Assembly: GCA_029948255.1 (NCBI GenBank)
Contig: JALIZF010001912.1
Span: 1,178,001-1,242,000 of the forward strand
Length of the DNA stretch: 64,000 bases
Source: Telmatactis stephensoni
Taxonomy: Eukaryota; Cnidaria; Anthozoa; Actiniaria; Isophelliidae
Direction: 5' to 3'
Part shown: one piece after another, positions 53,130-64,000 of the stretch
Layout: every line of letters begins with the position of its first letter
How positions within the stretch are numbered: position 1 is the stretch's first letter
Program-made: the position numbers and the translations under genes
The notes under the pieces: generated by a model
Database searches by the model: none
What the model was told of the DNA's origin: nothing
The model's input: only the letters and a program-made list of their open reading frames with translations

Positions 53130-54977
53130 CCATTTCATTGGAACTAGATAATTTAAGTTAGTAATTGGCACTATGAATTGTGACTGGTTGCACACCCCAC
53201 GAGATACAGCGGGGAAAATGTGTGTTTCATTGGATTGTTTCAACGCCTTCTACTCTATGTTGACGTCACTGCCCTTGCTCGCTATATTTTAATTCCATTA
53301 TTTCTATTTTTCATTTCCATTAACTGCCCTAAAGTAATAACAAAGGCATTAACAATATAGAATTAAATTCCAAGTATAAAAAGTTGAAGTTATTTATCAT
53401 CATCTGATGGTCGTATTATATTATTAAGATAAGACATGCCTTTAAAGTTTAACTAATATGATAAATTCTGTAATCTTTTTCAAATATCCAGGCGTTCAAG
53501 TCTAGCTTATGATAGATTACCTTAATCTTTTTGAACAGATTTTTCTTACTTACAGTCGATTTTGTTTGTGGTTTATGCTAGTTGGTCGTGTTCTTGTTTA
53601 GCTAATGGAATTAGGTTTATAGGCCAACCGCACAGCCTAAGAGCTCTTGTACCATTCCATCTACAGTCCGTCTGCGATTAAACTGATTTGAATACGTTTT
53701 ATACCAAAAATAGACATTTTCCCGAGATGATCCGAGATGATGAGTTTAAGCATTAAGGGTTTCAAGAAGATTTTTTTCAGTCTCGTTCGTTTTAAAGACT
53801 ATTATCGAAAATCGGATTCATTGTCAGTCGGAAAAGCATGGCTTTCAGTCCTGGCGACTCTACCGGCTAAGTTGAGTTCAGCGACTAAAAGCTCATATTC
53901 TGATACCACGAACCAACAGCCATGGACAGCTTGTCTTGTCGACTGTGGAAGATTTTACAGGGGTGTACATGCATGGGCCTTCACAAATGCGCTTAATCAT
54001 GAGAGATATCTTCGTCACTCGAAGATAGCATTCGTATCTTTGTTTGTTATATAGATATCGATAAAAATCAGCGGATGAAATGCCCCAAAATAAAAACACT
54101 TCTGGTCCATATTTTGAATAAATTGTCTAGCCGTCAGTAGTATGTCTTTGAATGATCGACGAAAACATATGATTAATATGTCTTTTTCCTTTTGCTAGTA
54201 AACTGAGTATAACAGTCAGAGTAAAAGTATAGCAAAAACGACAAACAGTATTAAGAAAGAAAGTTTTTCAGAGTACGATAGAAGCTTAGATAAGATGTGG
54301 AGCGAGGAGACGATTTACATATACGCGTCTGACACAAATAATTCATCTGGACGAGCAATTCGTCTTTAGTATGAATACAGCCAATCGCGCGCGTCGTGGG
54401 CTCTTAACGAAAACCTTAGTCAAACATCAATGAATATACCTTCGGTGAGTAGTCTTTCCATCGGAACTAAATGACTATTTTTGAAGGCAATCAGATTTTC
54501 TTGGCATTAGGCTTTTTCTTTTCAAACTGCTTTCAACCACATGCACAAATTAAGAAAAAGTACCCAAAAAATTGTTTTGGCGAATGAATTTTATAATGTG
54601 ACTTTTGTGCTTTCGGCTATTGATAAAACATGCATTAAAATACAAATAATAAAACCCACACACTTATTTTTGAACGGTATTTTTAGGACAAACAGACTAC
54701 AGGAGTAAATTGGTCTGCAACCAGCTTTTCGGCATTATCAAGAGGGTAGTCATGGCAACGGTGATATCTTCACATGTGAAGAATATGATATCTGTAGTGT
54801 GTACCAAAGTTGTTCAAATTTTCAGACACCGGAGATATATCGTGATATTTGATCGACATCTGTATAATAATTGAAAATATTTATATCCGTCTAACGAATT
54901 TTAGCCATCTGACTACGAAGTTAGTTTAAATAAAGTATTTTTATTTTTAGTATAATATTAATATTATTATTATTATT
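53130..54977. other. No supported gene
   Basis: AT-rich. The 105-residue plus-strand frame at 53737-54054 has a competing minus-strand frame and no motif, so it is not called. Confidence 0.3.
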
Positions 54978-55120
54978 AGAGCGATAGCACTAAAACCGTG
55001 AAACAAGTACTAAGTAAAAAGTACAATAGTACTAATGAAACAATAGAAAACAAAGGGTTTTGCTACTATTTGTCTCTATTTAGTTACTAAGTTATTTCAC
55101 GGTTTAAGTGTTATCGCTCT
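54978..55120. mobile_element. MITE with AGAGCGATA ends
   Basis: AGAGCGATAGCACTAAAACC with GTGAAA at the left; TTTCACGGTTTAAGTGTTAT with CGCTCT at the right. Inserted in a (TTA)n run, which is present on both sides. Confidence 0.75.
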
Positions 55121-57386
55121 ATTATTACTAGGAGCAGTATTGTCAGTATTAGTAGTAGTAAGCCTAGAGAAACGTGTTTGCAGTACCTGCGTCGCTCGTA
55201 AAAGCCACGCGTATATACAGATTGTTCTTTTTGTGTGTGTGTGATTCTCATTCCCCCACCCCTCGCTCCACCCCCTCTTTTCTGAGTTTTTGATGTCTGA
55301 TATTCCAAATAAAAGACTTAATTACTTCTTGTTATTATCCAAAACTCGAAAATACTGACCTTGTTTAGCGATTTGTGTGAGAGTCGCTTGCTTTCAACCT
55401 AGCAGGGAGTACTTCCAGCCCTACTTCAATTCTTGAGTCTCATTTATTAAATACTTCTAAAATTGTAACATGTCACATTATCCTGTCATAATGTCAACTT
55501 TTCTTTAAGTACATAATCGAAAATATTGACCTGGTTTAGGGATTTGTCCTAGAGTTGCTTATTTTTGACATAGCAGAAGCACGTACAGCCCCTACTTCAA
55601 TTCTTGTTGAGCCTCGTTTATCAAATACGCCAAACTTAACGTCACATCGTCCTGTCACTAACGTCATTATATCAAGTTTCAACTGACAAGCATATAGCGG
55701 AAAATGCTTTCAAATGAAAAGAACTGGGCGTGATAATGTATCATACTTTGTTCACTTTGTGAAAAAAACTACTTTAGATCCATCTTGGAGCATCAATGCA
55801 AAGTATGTCAGCCATTAAGAAGGAAGTTACTTAAAGCAAAGATACTAGTGAAAACAATGTTAAAAGTATAAAACAATGGCAGTCCTATCTCTGGCTAAAT
55901 TTGTCTGAGTAAGCCTCACGAAATCACTTTTCTTTACTCTAGAGCATTAACAATTTATGTCAGTCTCTTTAAACATGAAAAGGAAGTGCGTCAAGAAAGA
56001 ATTTTGTGAAAATATGCGAGGATTTTAATGGAGGTATCGCAAGACTTGACTTGTCTTTGCCCTAGAAGTCCCAGAGCGTATCCCTCCCACCCCACCCCCC
56101 AGAATGGTGTATTTTGTACGGTTGATGCAAATGGCCTATTTTTGGTTAACACCCCTGTTAATTGGGCATCGAAATTGCTGTCGGTTTTAAAAACAGAATT
56201 GATAACTTATGCATTAGTCAACGGAAGAAGTCAAAGCTCAGTTAGCTGTACCATTTCAGTTAACTACAAATTTTGTTTTCTCACCTAACTACTTAACTGC
56301 TATTTTTTTAGGCCAAATGTTAAGTATAAAACCCTATTGGTACTTCCAGTTGTAATGTATATTATAACACTGACAATTTTTCTGACCAGGCTCGATGATA
56401 CCTTTCCGAGATCATTATCAATTTTACTTACCAGTACAAGACAAAAACAAAGATGGAATGTACAAAACAATGCTTGGATTATAAATAAATGAAATGAATT
56501 GCATTTATGTAGCGCAAATATCTATTGGTATATAATCAAATGCGCTTAGAGTTTGTTAGTAGTAAGGACAGACTGTTGTACCGGGCGACAATCCCCTACT
56601 CTTTTTTATATCTCGAGTCATATTTGTTCGAATCAGCGTCCCAAGAAATCCAATTTCGTTCTCTAGTTTTGCACTGTAGTCCCTTCATTCGTATAGTTGT
56701 GCACTGTACTGACTGTAGACTGTTCATTAATTCTTTCAGTTTTGTATTGTAGATCATTATTACTATTTCATCCGCCAAATCATCATGAATGAAAAGTTAC
56801 AAAAATAAAGAAATTGAAAATAACATTGAGAATGTAATGTCGCTTGATCCGGAGAAGAACCGATGAAATTTTGGGAGGGGATCTATGTGGTGCGCTTGAT
56901 AGTGAAGCCTTACCTTCAGTATTTCACAGCAAAAAGTGTGACCTACATTTCAGACCAAAACGCAGTTTTCCCCTTATATACCCTATTTCAGATCGTATAG
57001 CCAAAATTTATACTCTCAATTGTACCTTTTGGCGCCGCATACACCAGTGAAACCTACATCTATCTATAATAAATGTGAAACCGAATTAAATATATAATTT
57101 GCTTCAAGTCGTTGCAACTATAAAATTCTCATTATGCACTACCGTACCGTGGCTTTTAAGAGCATACAGCGGCAATGACAAAGCTAGAAATAAGAGGCCG
57201 GCCTGTAATGGTTACAAGAAATGTAGTATATAATATAAAATGGCAAAGTAATAGGTTTTTATGCCCTGCGAGTGGAAGTGTCTTGGCGATATTTCCTATA
57301 ATTATGAAGGGAAACCTGATCATTGTGGAAGGTGTTTGAGGTTTTTTACGTAATTGAATCTGCCAGACACTTACAAAGCCGGATAA
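55121..57386. other. No supported gene
   Basis: A diverged direct repeat (TGACCTTGTTTAGCGATTTG / TGACCTGGTTTAGGGATTTG) lies near 55358 and 55529, with TACTTCAATTCTTG following in both. Frames at 56028-56288 and 56525-56778 lack support. Confidence 0.3.
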
Positions 57387-57560
57387 AAAAAGAAGGAAAG
57401 AAAGAAAGAAAGAAGGAGAGAAAGAAAGAAAGAAAGAAACGGAAAGAAAAAAGAACGAAAGGAAGGAAGACAGGAAGGAAGAAAGAAAGGAAAAAGAAAG
57501 AAAGAAAGAAGGAAGGAAAGAAAGAAGGAAAAAAGAAAAAGAAAAAGACAAGAAAAGCAA
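57387..57560. repeat. Purine-only (GAAA)n tract
   Basis: About 170 bp of GAAA/GGAA repeats, like the tract at 49660. Confidence 0.95.
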
Positions 57561-57582
57561 AGCAAAGCTCAAAAAATTGCTT

Positions 57583-57613
57583 TTTTTTGGTTGGTTGGTT
57601 GGTTGGTTGTTGC

Positions 57614-57655
<42 letters not shown>
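57583..57655. repeat. (GGTT)n then (GTT)n microsatellite
   Basis: Four GGTT units followed by about 18 trinucleotides, mostly GTT. Confidence 0.95.
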
Positions 57656-57656
<1 letters not shown>

Positions 57657-58556
57657 AATGCTTTCGTTCGAGAGTGGAGCTCTAGATAGGTTTCCTCACT
57701 TCGTTCTTTGTCAGACAAATTATTGAAATCGTACGTTTTTAGGAAATGCGAAGGAATATTGTTTATTGATATGTTGTCAAAATGTCTCTGATTAATTATG
57801 GATGCAAATTTTTCTGAATTGGGCGTGAACAACAAAAGTGAACGCGTCTATTTTCCTGCCTTTTTGCAAGTTCCATTTTAGCATTTTGATCAATTAGAAA
57901 ATATTCTCTATGTTAGGATTTAAATTTTTGAGGTTTAAAACAGTAATGTCTTCACATATGTTCTTTTTATTGAGCAAACGTCATTCCAGAACAGTTTTGT
58001 TCAGTGTACCATAAGACCATATGGCAAGAGACGTCTGAGAAAGTCTAACAGCTCACATCAATGACGCTAGATCGATTCATATCATGAAGTACGCTCTGCC
58101 AAAACTAAATTTCAGCTTCGAAGTTCGACTTTTGCGCAAATAACAAACTTGTAATTAAAACCCGTTACATTGTAAAAAAACATTTTACCAAAAAGCCATA
58201 TCTAGTCCCCTTCCGTATGTACGTTTCAAGCATTATAATTTAATTGAAACTTATAAGATGTATAGCCCAAAAGCCACTAGACGGAAGTTAAAAAGAATGG
58301 TAATTTATAACGAATAATGTAACGATAATGCTGCCAAACGACTCCAATTGACTCTCCAGCCTTGAATGTATACAGCTAGAACTGGGGGACCTACTGCGAT
58401 CAATGTTTTCATTTATCTAACAGCTTGGAATTATAGCACTTAAAACAAAATAAAATAAGTCTCCAAATGGCTTACTACCATCTTATTAAGTCATCCTTTT
58501 AGTTCTGTTTCTCAACGGCGTGTGATTTAAAACTCGTATGTGTGCTTGATTTTTTA
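57656..58556. other. No recognisable feature
   Basis: AT-rich; nothing found. Confidence 0.3.
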
Positions 58557-58715
58557 AGTACTGGTCGAACAGCTGCATATACCTGATGGCCACACTTATA
58601 TACAAAGTCCAATATTTAAGTGATACAAAGTAACAGAAATGAAATGTGGTCTATTAAGATAAAGGTCAAAACGCAGTGCGCATGCTTGGGAATTGGACAG
58701 GAAAATGGCCGACCT
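58557..58715. repeat. Copy 1 of a 130-150 bp direct repeat
   Basis: Shares TGGTCGAACAGCTGCAT, ACACTTATAT, TTCAATATTTAAG-like and GGCAGGAAAATGGC-like blocks in the same order with 63158-63292. Confidence 0.6.
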
Positions 58716-58844
58716 ACACATCTGATTCCATGAAATCTTCACGTCTAAGTTAATACATCGTAAAAGATAAAAGAATGAAATATAGCCCATTAAGAAATGA
58801 ATAAAAAAACTTACTATGCACCTGTGGGACTTTAGCGGTAAATT

Positions 58845-59015
58845 AATTACCGGTCGACGCGTCCACTCTTCTCTAGAATTTTCGCGCCAAAATACATAGA
58901 TTTCGCGTATAAATCCGTAGAAAGAACATGAGCAAAAAAGGCCTGTGTGGAGTTGGGTAAATTATCGGTCGACGCGTCCGTTCTTTTTTTAAAGAATTTT
59001 CGCGCCAAAACTATA
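58845..59015. promoter_or_regulatory. Tandem MluI-box plus E2F-like module
   Basis: Copy 1: GGTCGACGCGTCC (58852-58864) then TTTTCGCGCCAAAA (58879-58892). Copy 2: GGTCGACGCGTCC (58967-58979) then TTTTCGCGCCAAAA (58997-59010). TTTCGCGCC is the E2F consensus and ACGCGT the MluI cell-cycle box. No associated gene is identified on either side. Confidence 0.45.
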
Positions 59016-59019
59016 TAAA

Positions 59020-61020
59020 ATTCCATATAAACTGGTGTTGCTGGAAGAACTCCTACTAGAAAACGTCATAAAAACCCTTCCAGACAATCTGACAAAAATT
59101 ATGGAGCTTCAAACAACATTTTTCTAATTGATATTTTCTAATTGATATTTGACACATACAAATCGGCAAACGACAATTGAGAGCAGTAACTGTCAATTCT
59201 CAATTTCGAACAGTTTAATTATGAATCAGAATATTTTTGGTGCACGCGATGAGTTGTATGCCTACGTATGAAAGATGCCGGAGAAAGTGCGGTTTCTAAA
59301 AAAATTAACTCGCCATAGTATGCATAAGAACTCGAGCACGGCCTTGAATTCATGGCAAGTCAGTTTGAGTACTTACCCGGAGCAGGCCCGCGCAGTTCAA
59401 CGGAAGTTAGTGTTGATAAGATATGCAAACTTGCAAAGGTTCAAGCGTTCGTTGACTGTTGAGCCTCGTTTGATCAGGGCTTTCTGGCGCTTGTGAATTC
59501 GCTTCAGAAAATAGATAGAAGAGATAAAGCTAAAATGGCGATAGAAAATACCTGTAAATCACCCTAAAGACAAATTCTCAGTCAAGCGATGCTTCAAATT
59601 GCAAATTGCCACTGACAACTGCAGTTTTCATGAAATATGCAAGGTACGGTTTATATTTTTCTTAGCACCCGTTGTTATGGCAATTGATCAGTAATATGCT
59701 TATACGCATTTCAAACTACTAAGCCTTTTTTACTAAGCCTAATATTGAGTTTAATCATCCTCTTCAACTTCAAATTCATTCGGTATCATTCGACTACGTC
59801 AAGAATTTCTGAGTATTAGTTGGATTTAAAGTATCGTGCTTTTTAAGACAAAATGAACATATCGCATTTTCTTTTGTTTTTTGCCTATAGCAGATCTCTG
59901 CCTTACATCGTCCTTAGCTCAAGAAATACTCTAATTGTGTTATTATAACCTAAAGCGAACCTTTTTGTGTGCCGAGAGTCACGTGGTCGAGTTCGGGTTT
60001 CAGCTTCGCGTTTCAGTATTAATCATGTAGGATCCAGATGTCGAAAGACAATTAGTATTTAGTACCTAAGCCGCCCTTCAAACGACCGGGTCCAGACGAA
60101 CAAGAAGTTTTGAAGAAAGAAAATTAAAGCATAAAAACAGATAAAATTTATACGACGTATTTTTCAAAGCGTACGAAACTTACAAACTTAAATCCAAAAT
60201 CGTATTCCGATTTTCCGGAGTTTTACATCTAATTTCATTAATTTTCAACTAAAAAGCCAAAACCATTTAATACTTCATTCTCATTTTGTCGAGTTTTCCG
60301 ATAAATTCCGGCCCTTAGTCTACAATGAAGGTGTTTGCCGCATACGACTTGACGAGCACTTGTTAGTCGAACGCTTGACAGAATCCATTAGTAGTTTCAG
60401 CAAATTGATAACGATAATTATTTAACTTGTAAAGCGTTCACTGATAACAGAAAACTCAGTCAGTCGTCGTTCAGATGCATGCACAAAAAAAATTGATACG
60501 TCTTTATAATATAACTCTTCAGTGAAAGAAATTAAATATCAGGAAATGGAATGGAGACTGTTTAGACCTTACCTCTAGTTTCGCTTGTGTCGAGTTCAGT
60601 AGTAAATATTAAATTATAAACTGTAGCCTTGAGTTTCAGCCAGCCATGCATAAATTTGCCTTATAACCGCTCTCATTTACATGTACAAAAGAAGAAGAAG
60701 GAAGAAAAAAACCCCAGTTCAACAACCACAAAACAACTAGGAATGTAATCCAATAATGAATACAACATGTTTGTTTTAAAAATCAATGATAATGTTGTTT
60801 ATACTTCAATGGTGACCATTAGCAAAAAAAATGTTATCAAAATTATAGAAAAATGTAGAAATAATTAAACAAAGATATCTATAAATATTTACATAAAATA
60901 TGGTTCATTGTTTTGAAATTATTTTTGAGTTCATTCATAATAGTATGTAGTCTGAGAAAGTATTAGTCTCGTCGCTACCCTTGGTTTTGTAAACACTCCC
61001 CCACCTAACTTTGATCATGA
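59020..61020. other. No supported gene
   Basis: A 73-residue basic frame at 59275-59496 follows the E2F-like module by 260 bp but resembles nothing I know. The rest is AT-rich. Confidence 0.3.
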
Positions 61021-61197
61021 ATAAGCCAGTTCGGAGTTTAAGAATCGTTTTCAGTGCGCATGCGATTTTATCCCGAACTTCTCACCTTCTTTTGTTTAAA
61101 ACTTCTTTTGTTTTTAATCAAACAAAAGAAGGTGAGAAATTCGGGATAAAATCGCATGCGCATAAGAAACGATTCTTAAACTCCGAACTGGTTTATT
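61021..61197. mobile_element. Palindromic MITE with about 75-bp arms
   Basis: Left arm from ATAAGCCAGTTCGGAGTTTA through GCGCATGCGATTTTATCCC to CTTCTTTTGTTT; right arm is its near-exact inverse ending GGTTTAT. The loop is about 20 bp. Confidence 0.8.
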
Positions 61198-61352
61198 GCT
61201 GTACCTCTCATCACAGAGCTCTCCTGAACGAGCATTTCTCCTTGTGACAATGCTTTAAAACTTATAGCATTTCTGAAACTTTTTCTTCGCAGGCCTTCTT
61301 GATTTTCTGGATTCATTATTTCGGGGTTTAGTCACTGCAATATTTTACACTA

Positions 61353-61649
61353 GTGAAAAACGTCTGCGCATGCGTGCATATTACAATGTTTAATTTCTTA
61401 AGAGATGTGTGAGTTTTAGCTTGAAATGAAATGTGCTCGGTGTATACACAAGATTTCTCTTGCATACTTTTGTGAGACAAAGATATTATTATGAAGATAT
61501 TTTATGAATACTGGTTCTAAGTTTCAAGAATTGACCTTAAGTTTTGACATTTTGTGAAAACATTGTTGAAGGCAAGCGTAAAAGCGAAATTTGCATAAGT
61601 TTACAAAAGCATGAAGACGTGACTACGAGCATGCGCAGACGTTTTTCAC
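61353..61649. mobile_element. TIR element with GTGAAAAACGTCTGCGCATG ends
   Basis: GTGAAAAACGTCTGCGCATG at 61353 faces CATGCGCAGACGTTTTTCAC ending at 61649, a perfect 20-bp inverted repeat. The interior is AT-rich and non-coding. Confidence 0.75.
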
Positions 61650-61659
61650 CGACGTCATC

Positions 61660-61706
61660 TTGATCCACGTTTCGACCTGAGTTTGTCGGTCTTCTTCAGG
61701 ATCTGG
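61660..61706 (-). ncRNA. Hammerhead-ribozyme-like motif
   Basis: Minus strand: CCTGAAGAAGACC, loop GACAAACTCA, then GGTCGAAACGTGG. CTGAAGA fits the CUGANGA core, GACC/GGTC forms the internal stem and GAAAC is the second core part. The base after GU is G, which should prevent cleavage. Probably a relic of a Penelope-like retroelement. Confidence 0.4.
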
Positions 61707-63157
61707 TGGTCCTGAATAATTTTTCCAATGTTGCATTCCAATGTTCAAGATTTGTACATGTATTAAGTGCGATATTTTTTTCTTTTGTGGGTTGCTTTAA
61801 AAACTTTTCGTGAGTTTGGGGGAGATCGCGATCGGCGCTAATGCGACCACAAGTTAATGACGACACTTCGCCGCTTACTGCTTATCAGTTTTCTCGGTAT
61901 CTAGTTGGGAGACCTAGTCAAGAGTTGTGTGACGAGAGAACAACGACATAAAGTTAGGTTGTTAGGTATTTACAAAACCAAATAAGCCTCCTTTACATAG
62001 AATCACTAATTAAAAAAAATTGATAATAATAATTTTGTTTGAACTATAGGAGTTGGGGTTAGCACAAAGAAATGTTATCCCAATTTGTCATGTCTCTGAA
62101 CAAAAACTAATTAGTCTAAATATAGAACAAATTGTATCAATACTGAATTCAACCAAAAATAATAATAGTAATACAAAAAATAATATTGCAAATTGTTTTA
62201 TACAAAATTGTCTATTGTTTTCACTTCATTTTTCAAGCTTAGTTTTAGAGAGAACGATCGACTGTTCCTAATTACCAAACTGAGGTACAATTCTCGTTAT
62301 ACAATAACTTAACCAGCATTGTTGTAAAGATGAAACCTCCGATAAGCATACGCTTAACTGCACAAATTAGTTTCCAACAAGTCGCTTACTGAATTGAAGT
62401 GGCTACAGAATCTAACACCACCTGCTAGTCTGTTAGTGTCCTGGCGGAAGTTACAAAGAGGAAAGAGTGAAGGTCCTGTGTAGCTCGCAAAAAACAAAAA
62501 CAAAATAACAATTTCAGGATAATTGTTTTTTGGTTTTTTTGTGTAAATATGTCCAACAGAGAACATGTATAAGAAAAACAAAAAGCGGAAATTGAGAAAA
62601 ATATAATAAATAATGTAACACATAGAGTACTAATGAATTCGTTTAATTCTGGAAAACTAAAAGCACTTGTAAGGCGAAAATTATTCTTATTTTTAATAAT
62701 GTTTGATACGGTAATGATGGAGGCAAAATTTTCTCCATTTGAGTGAGTATGTTTCGAAGTCAAACTGATAATAATTTCTGATTGAGCTAGTTCGTTTGAT
62801 GGTCTCCGTTTCTTTTATATACAAAAACAAGATGACACAGCAATATCTCGGTACTTACGACCTGTTCAATAATTTCATACCTTATTAATTAAAGCACAAA
62901 GTATTTTATCTGAGAATCAAGCATACGTTCAAACTGCATGTGCCGAGCTTATGTATTTTCTTGAAACAACAAAACTTAATCGTTAAGATTTGGTCAAAAC
63001 GTCTACAACGTTTAGAAATAACAGAACTTACCGTCTTGCCCAGATAAATTCCAGTTTTGAGTATTTTTGACGATTGTAAGTAGTCCCTCCCCTTCGACGT
63101 TCAACTATAAAAACCGCTCTAATAATTAGCTTATGTGCGCGCTTGTTTTGATAAGTG
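61707..63157. other. No supported gene
   Basis: AT-rich. GTAAGT donors on the minus strand near 62855 and 63030 were noticed, but no coding exon could be tied to them. Confidence 0.3.
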
Positions 63158-63292
63158 CTTGGTCGAACAGCTGCATGTCGCCTTAAGGCTTATGGGTACA
63201 CTTATATAGAAAGTTCAATATTTAAGAATAAAGAAATGTAGTCCATTACGACACTACAGCGCATTGTTGATTTGGCAGGAAAATGGCTGAAG
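63158..63292. repeat. Copy 2 of the 130-150 bp direct repeat
   Basis: TTGGTCGAACAGCTGCATGT ... ACACTTATATAGAAAGTTCA ... TTGGCAGGAAAATGGCTG; same order as at 58557-58715, about 4.6 kb apart. Confidence 0.6.
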
Positions 63293-63705
63293 CGCCCGTT
63301 CTCACGAAAATCTCCAGAATTCTCTTCCAAAGAAAATTTATTTTATAAAATGTGTAAAAAGTTAGCTCTTACGAATTTGCATGACAGAGGGTATGTAAAC
63401 TTCAGGTATAATTCCCACGAGGTCGGGTCTGATGATCTTGATGAAATACAAATTAACTAGTGTTAATGTATAAAGCTGAACTACCGGTATAAAGTCTAAC
63501 TTAGTGATTTTAAACAGAATTGAGGAAACTAAGGTTTGTTTGAATTTATCTCTCGCGCGTGTTCCGATTTTTTTCCGATTCCGTTTTTCAAGCGCGCTCC
63601 CAACAAGCCTCTGCAGTTTGTGAGAGCAAATATCCTTGCCTTTCAATCTCAAAAAGTGCCACTAATTTTCTTTAAAATGTATGAAAGGCCGATGAAAGGG
63701 ATACC
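63293..63705. other. No supported gene
   Basis: Two overlapping frames on opposite strands (63272-63460, 63362-63652) have no motif. Nothing else is seen. Confidence 0.3.
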
Positions 63706-63806
63706 GTTTCTCCCCTCCCCCTCCCCCCCAAAAAAAAATGGTAAAAGGGACCTTCGTGTAAAAGTGCTCGCACGGGGAGGGGGGGAGGGGAGGGGATTGG
63801 GGAGGT
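63706..63806. repeat. C-run facing G-run, quadruplex-capable
   Basis: CTCCCCTCCCCCTCCCCCCC at 63711-63730 faces a G-rich block (five runs of four or more G) at 63775-63802. The two could pair as a hairpin, or the G block could fold as a quadruplex. Confidence 0.7.
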
Positions 63807-64000
63807 GTCATTTCCTTTATCCGTAGCGAACAAGAGAGAAAGAGCCCGGGGGATTAATTACATGGAGTTTTTTTAATTTGTTCACAAAGCTTAGTGGATT
63901 TCCCTAAATATTATTGAGCTATGCTCCAGACAGACAACTTGCTATGACAAAAGTCGATCTACACGGTCAAAAGCATTTTCCAAAGATTTGATCGTCTACA
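63807..64000. other. No recognisable feature
   Basis: AT-rich end of the window. Confidence 0.3.

Noticed and set aside
53737..54054. 105-residue plus-strand ORF
   Set aside because: Opposing frame in the same bases, no motif, no splice support.
59275..59496. 73-residue basic ORF after the E2F-like module
   Set aside because: No recognised motif; position after the module is suggestive only.

Overview
The window looks like AT-rich nuclear DNA from an animal, most likely a cnidarian and probably an anthozoan (stony coral or sea anemone). This is inference. The support is: spliced genes with GT-AG introns; intronless class A GPCRs; a GABA/glycine-type pentameric ligand-gated channel gene with vertebrate-like exon sizes; a Ly6/uPAR gene; a RecQ-like helicase fragment; and a very high load of short inverted-repeat elements, tRNA-derived SINEs and microsatellites. 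Genes fill only a few percent of the sequence. No RNA gene, CRISPR array or prokaryotic operon was seen.

Layout. 0.5-8.4 kb is a dense, nested transposon zone. It holds a 2.3 kb inverted repeat with two equal 1,022-bp arms, several MITE families, and an element with a 9-bp target duplication that carries a helicase-like fragment. 9.8-13.9 kb holds, all on the minus strand, a small ORF, a probable two-exon gene of unknown function, and an intact GPCR with a candidate promoter near 14.4 kb. 14.5-29.4 kb is almost gene-free, with SINEs, MITEs and microsatellites. 29.4-29.8 kb is the last exon of a GPI-anchored Ly6/uPAR protein (plus strand). 32.2-40.6 kb is an eight-exon ligand-gated channel gene (minus strand), reconstructed by matching splice sites and reading phase. 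45.8-47.7 kb is a second GPCR, related to the first and broken by two one-base shifts. 48-64 kb holds purine-rich tracts, a 0.7 kb GGATA array, a SINE split by another element, repeated E2F-like motifs and more palindromic elements.

The receptor genes are the biological core: two paralogous peptide-receptor-like GPCRs, one unusual ion channel and a Ly6 protein, a class known in other animals to modify Cys-loop receptors. The channel is the strongest candidate for something new. It has the GABA/glycine receptor fold, but both cysteines that name the Cys-loop family are replaced, and the pore entrance carries residues typical of cation channels. Three one-base shifts, one in the channel and two in the second GPCR, all sit in short homopolymers. 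They could be pseudogene lesions or assembly errors.
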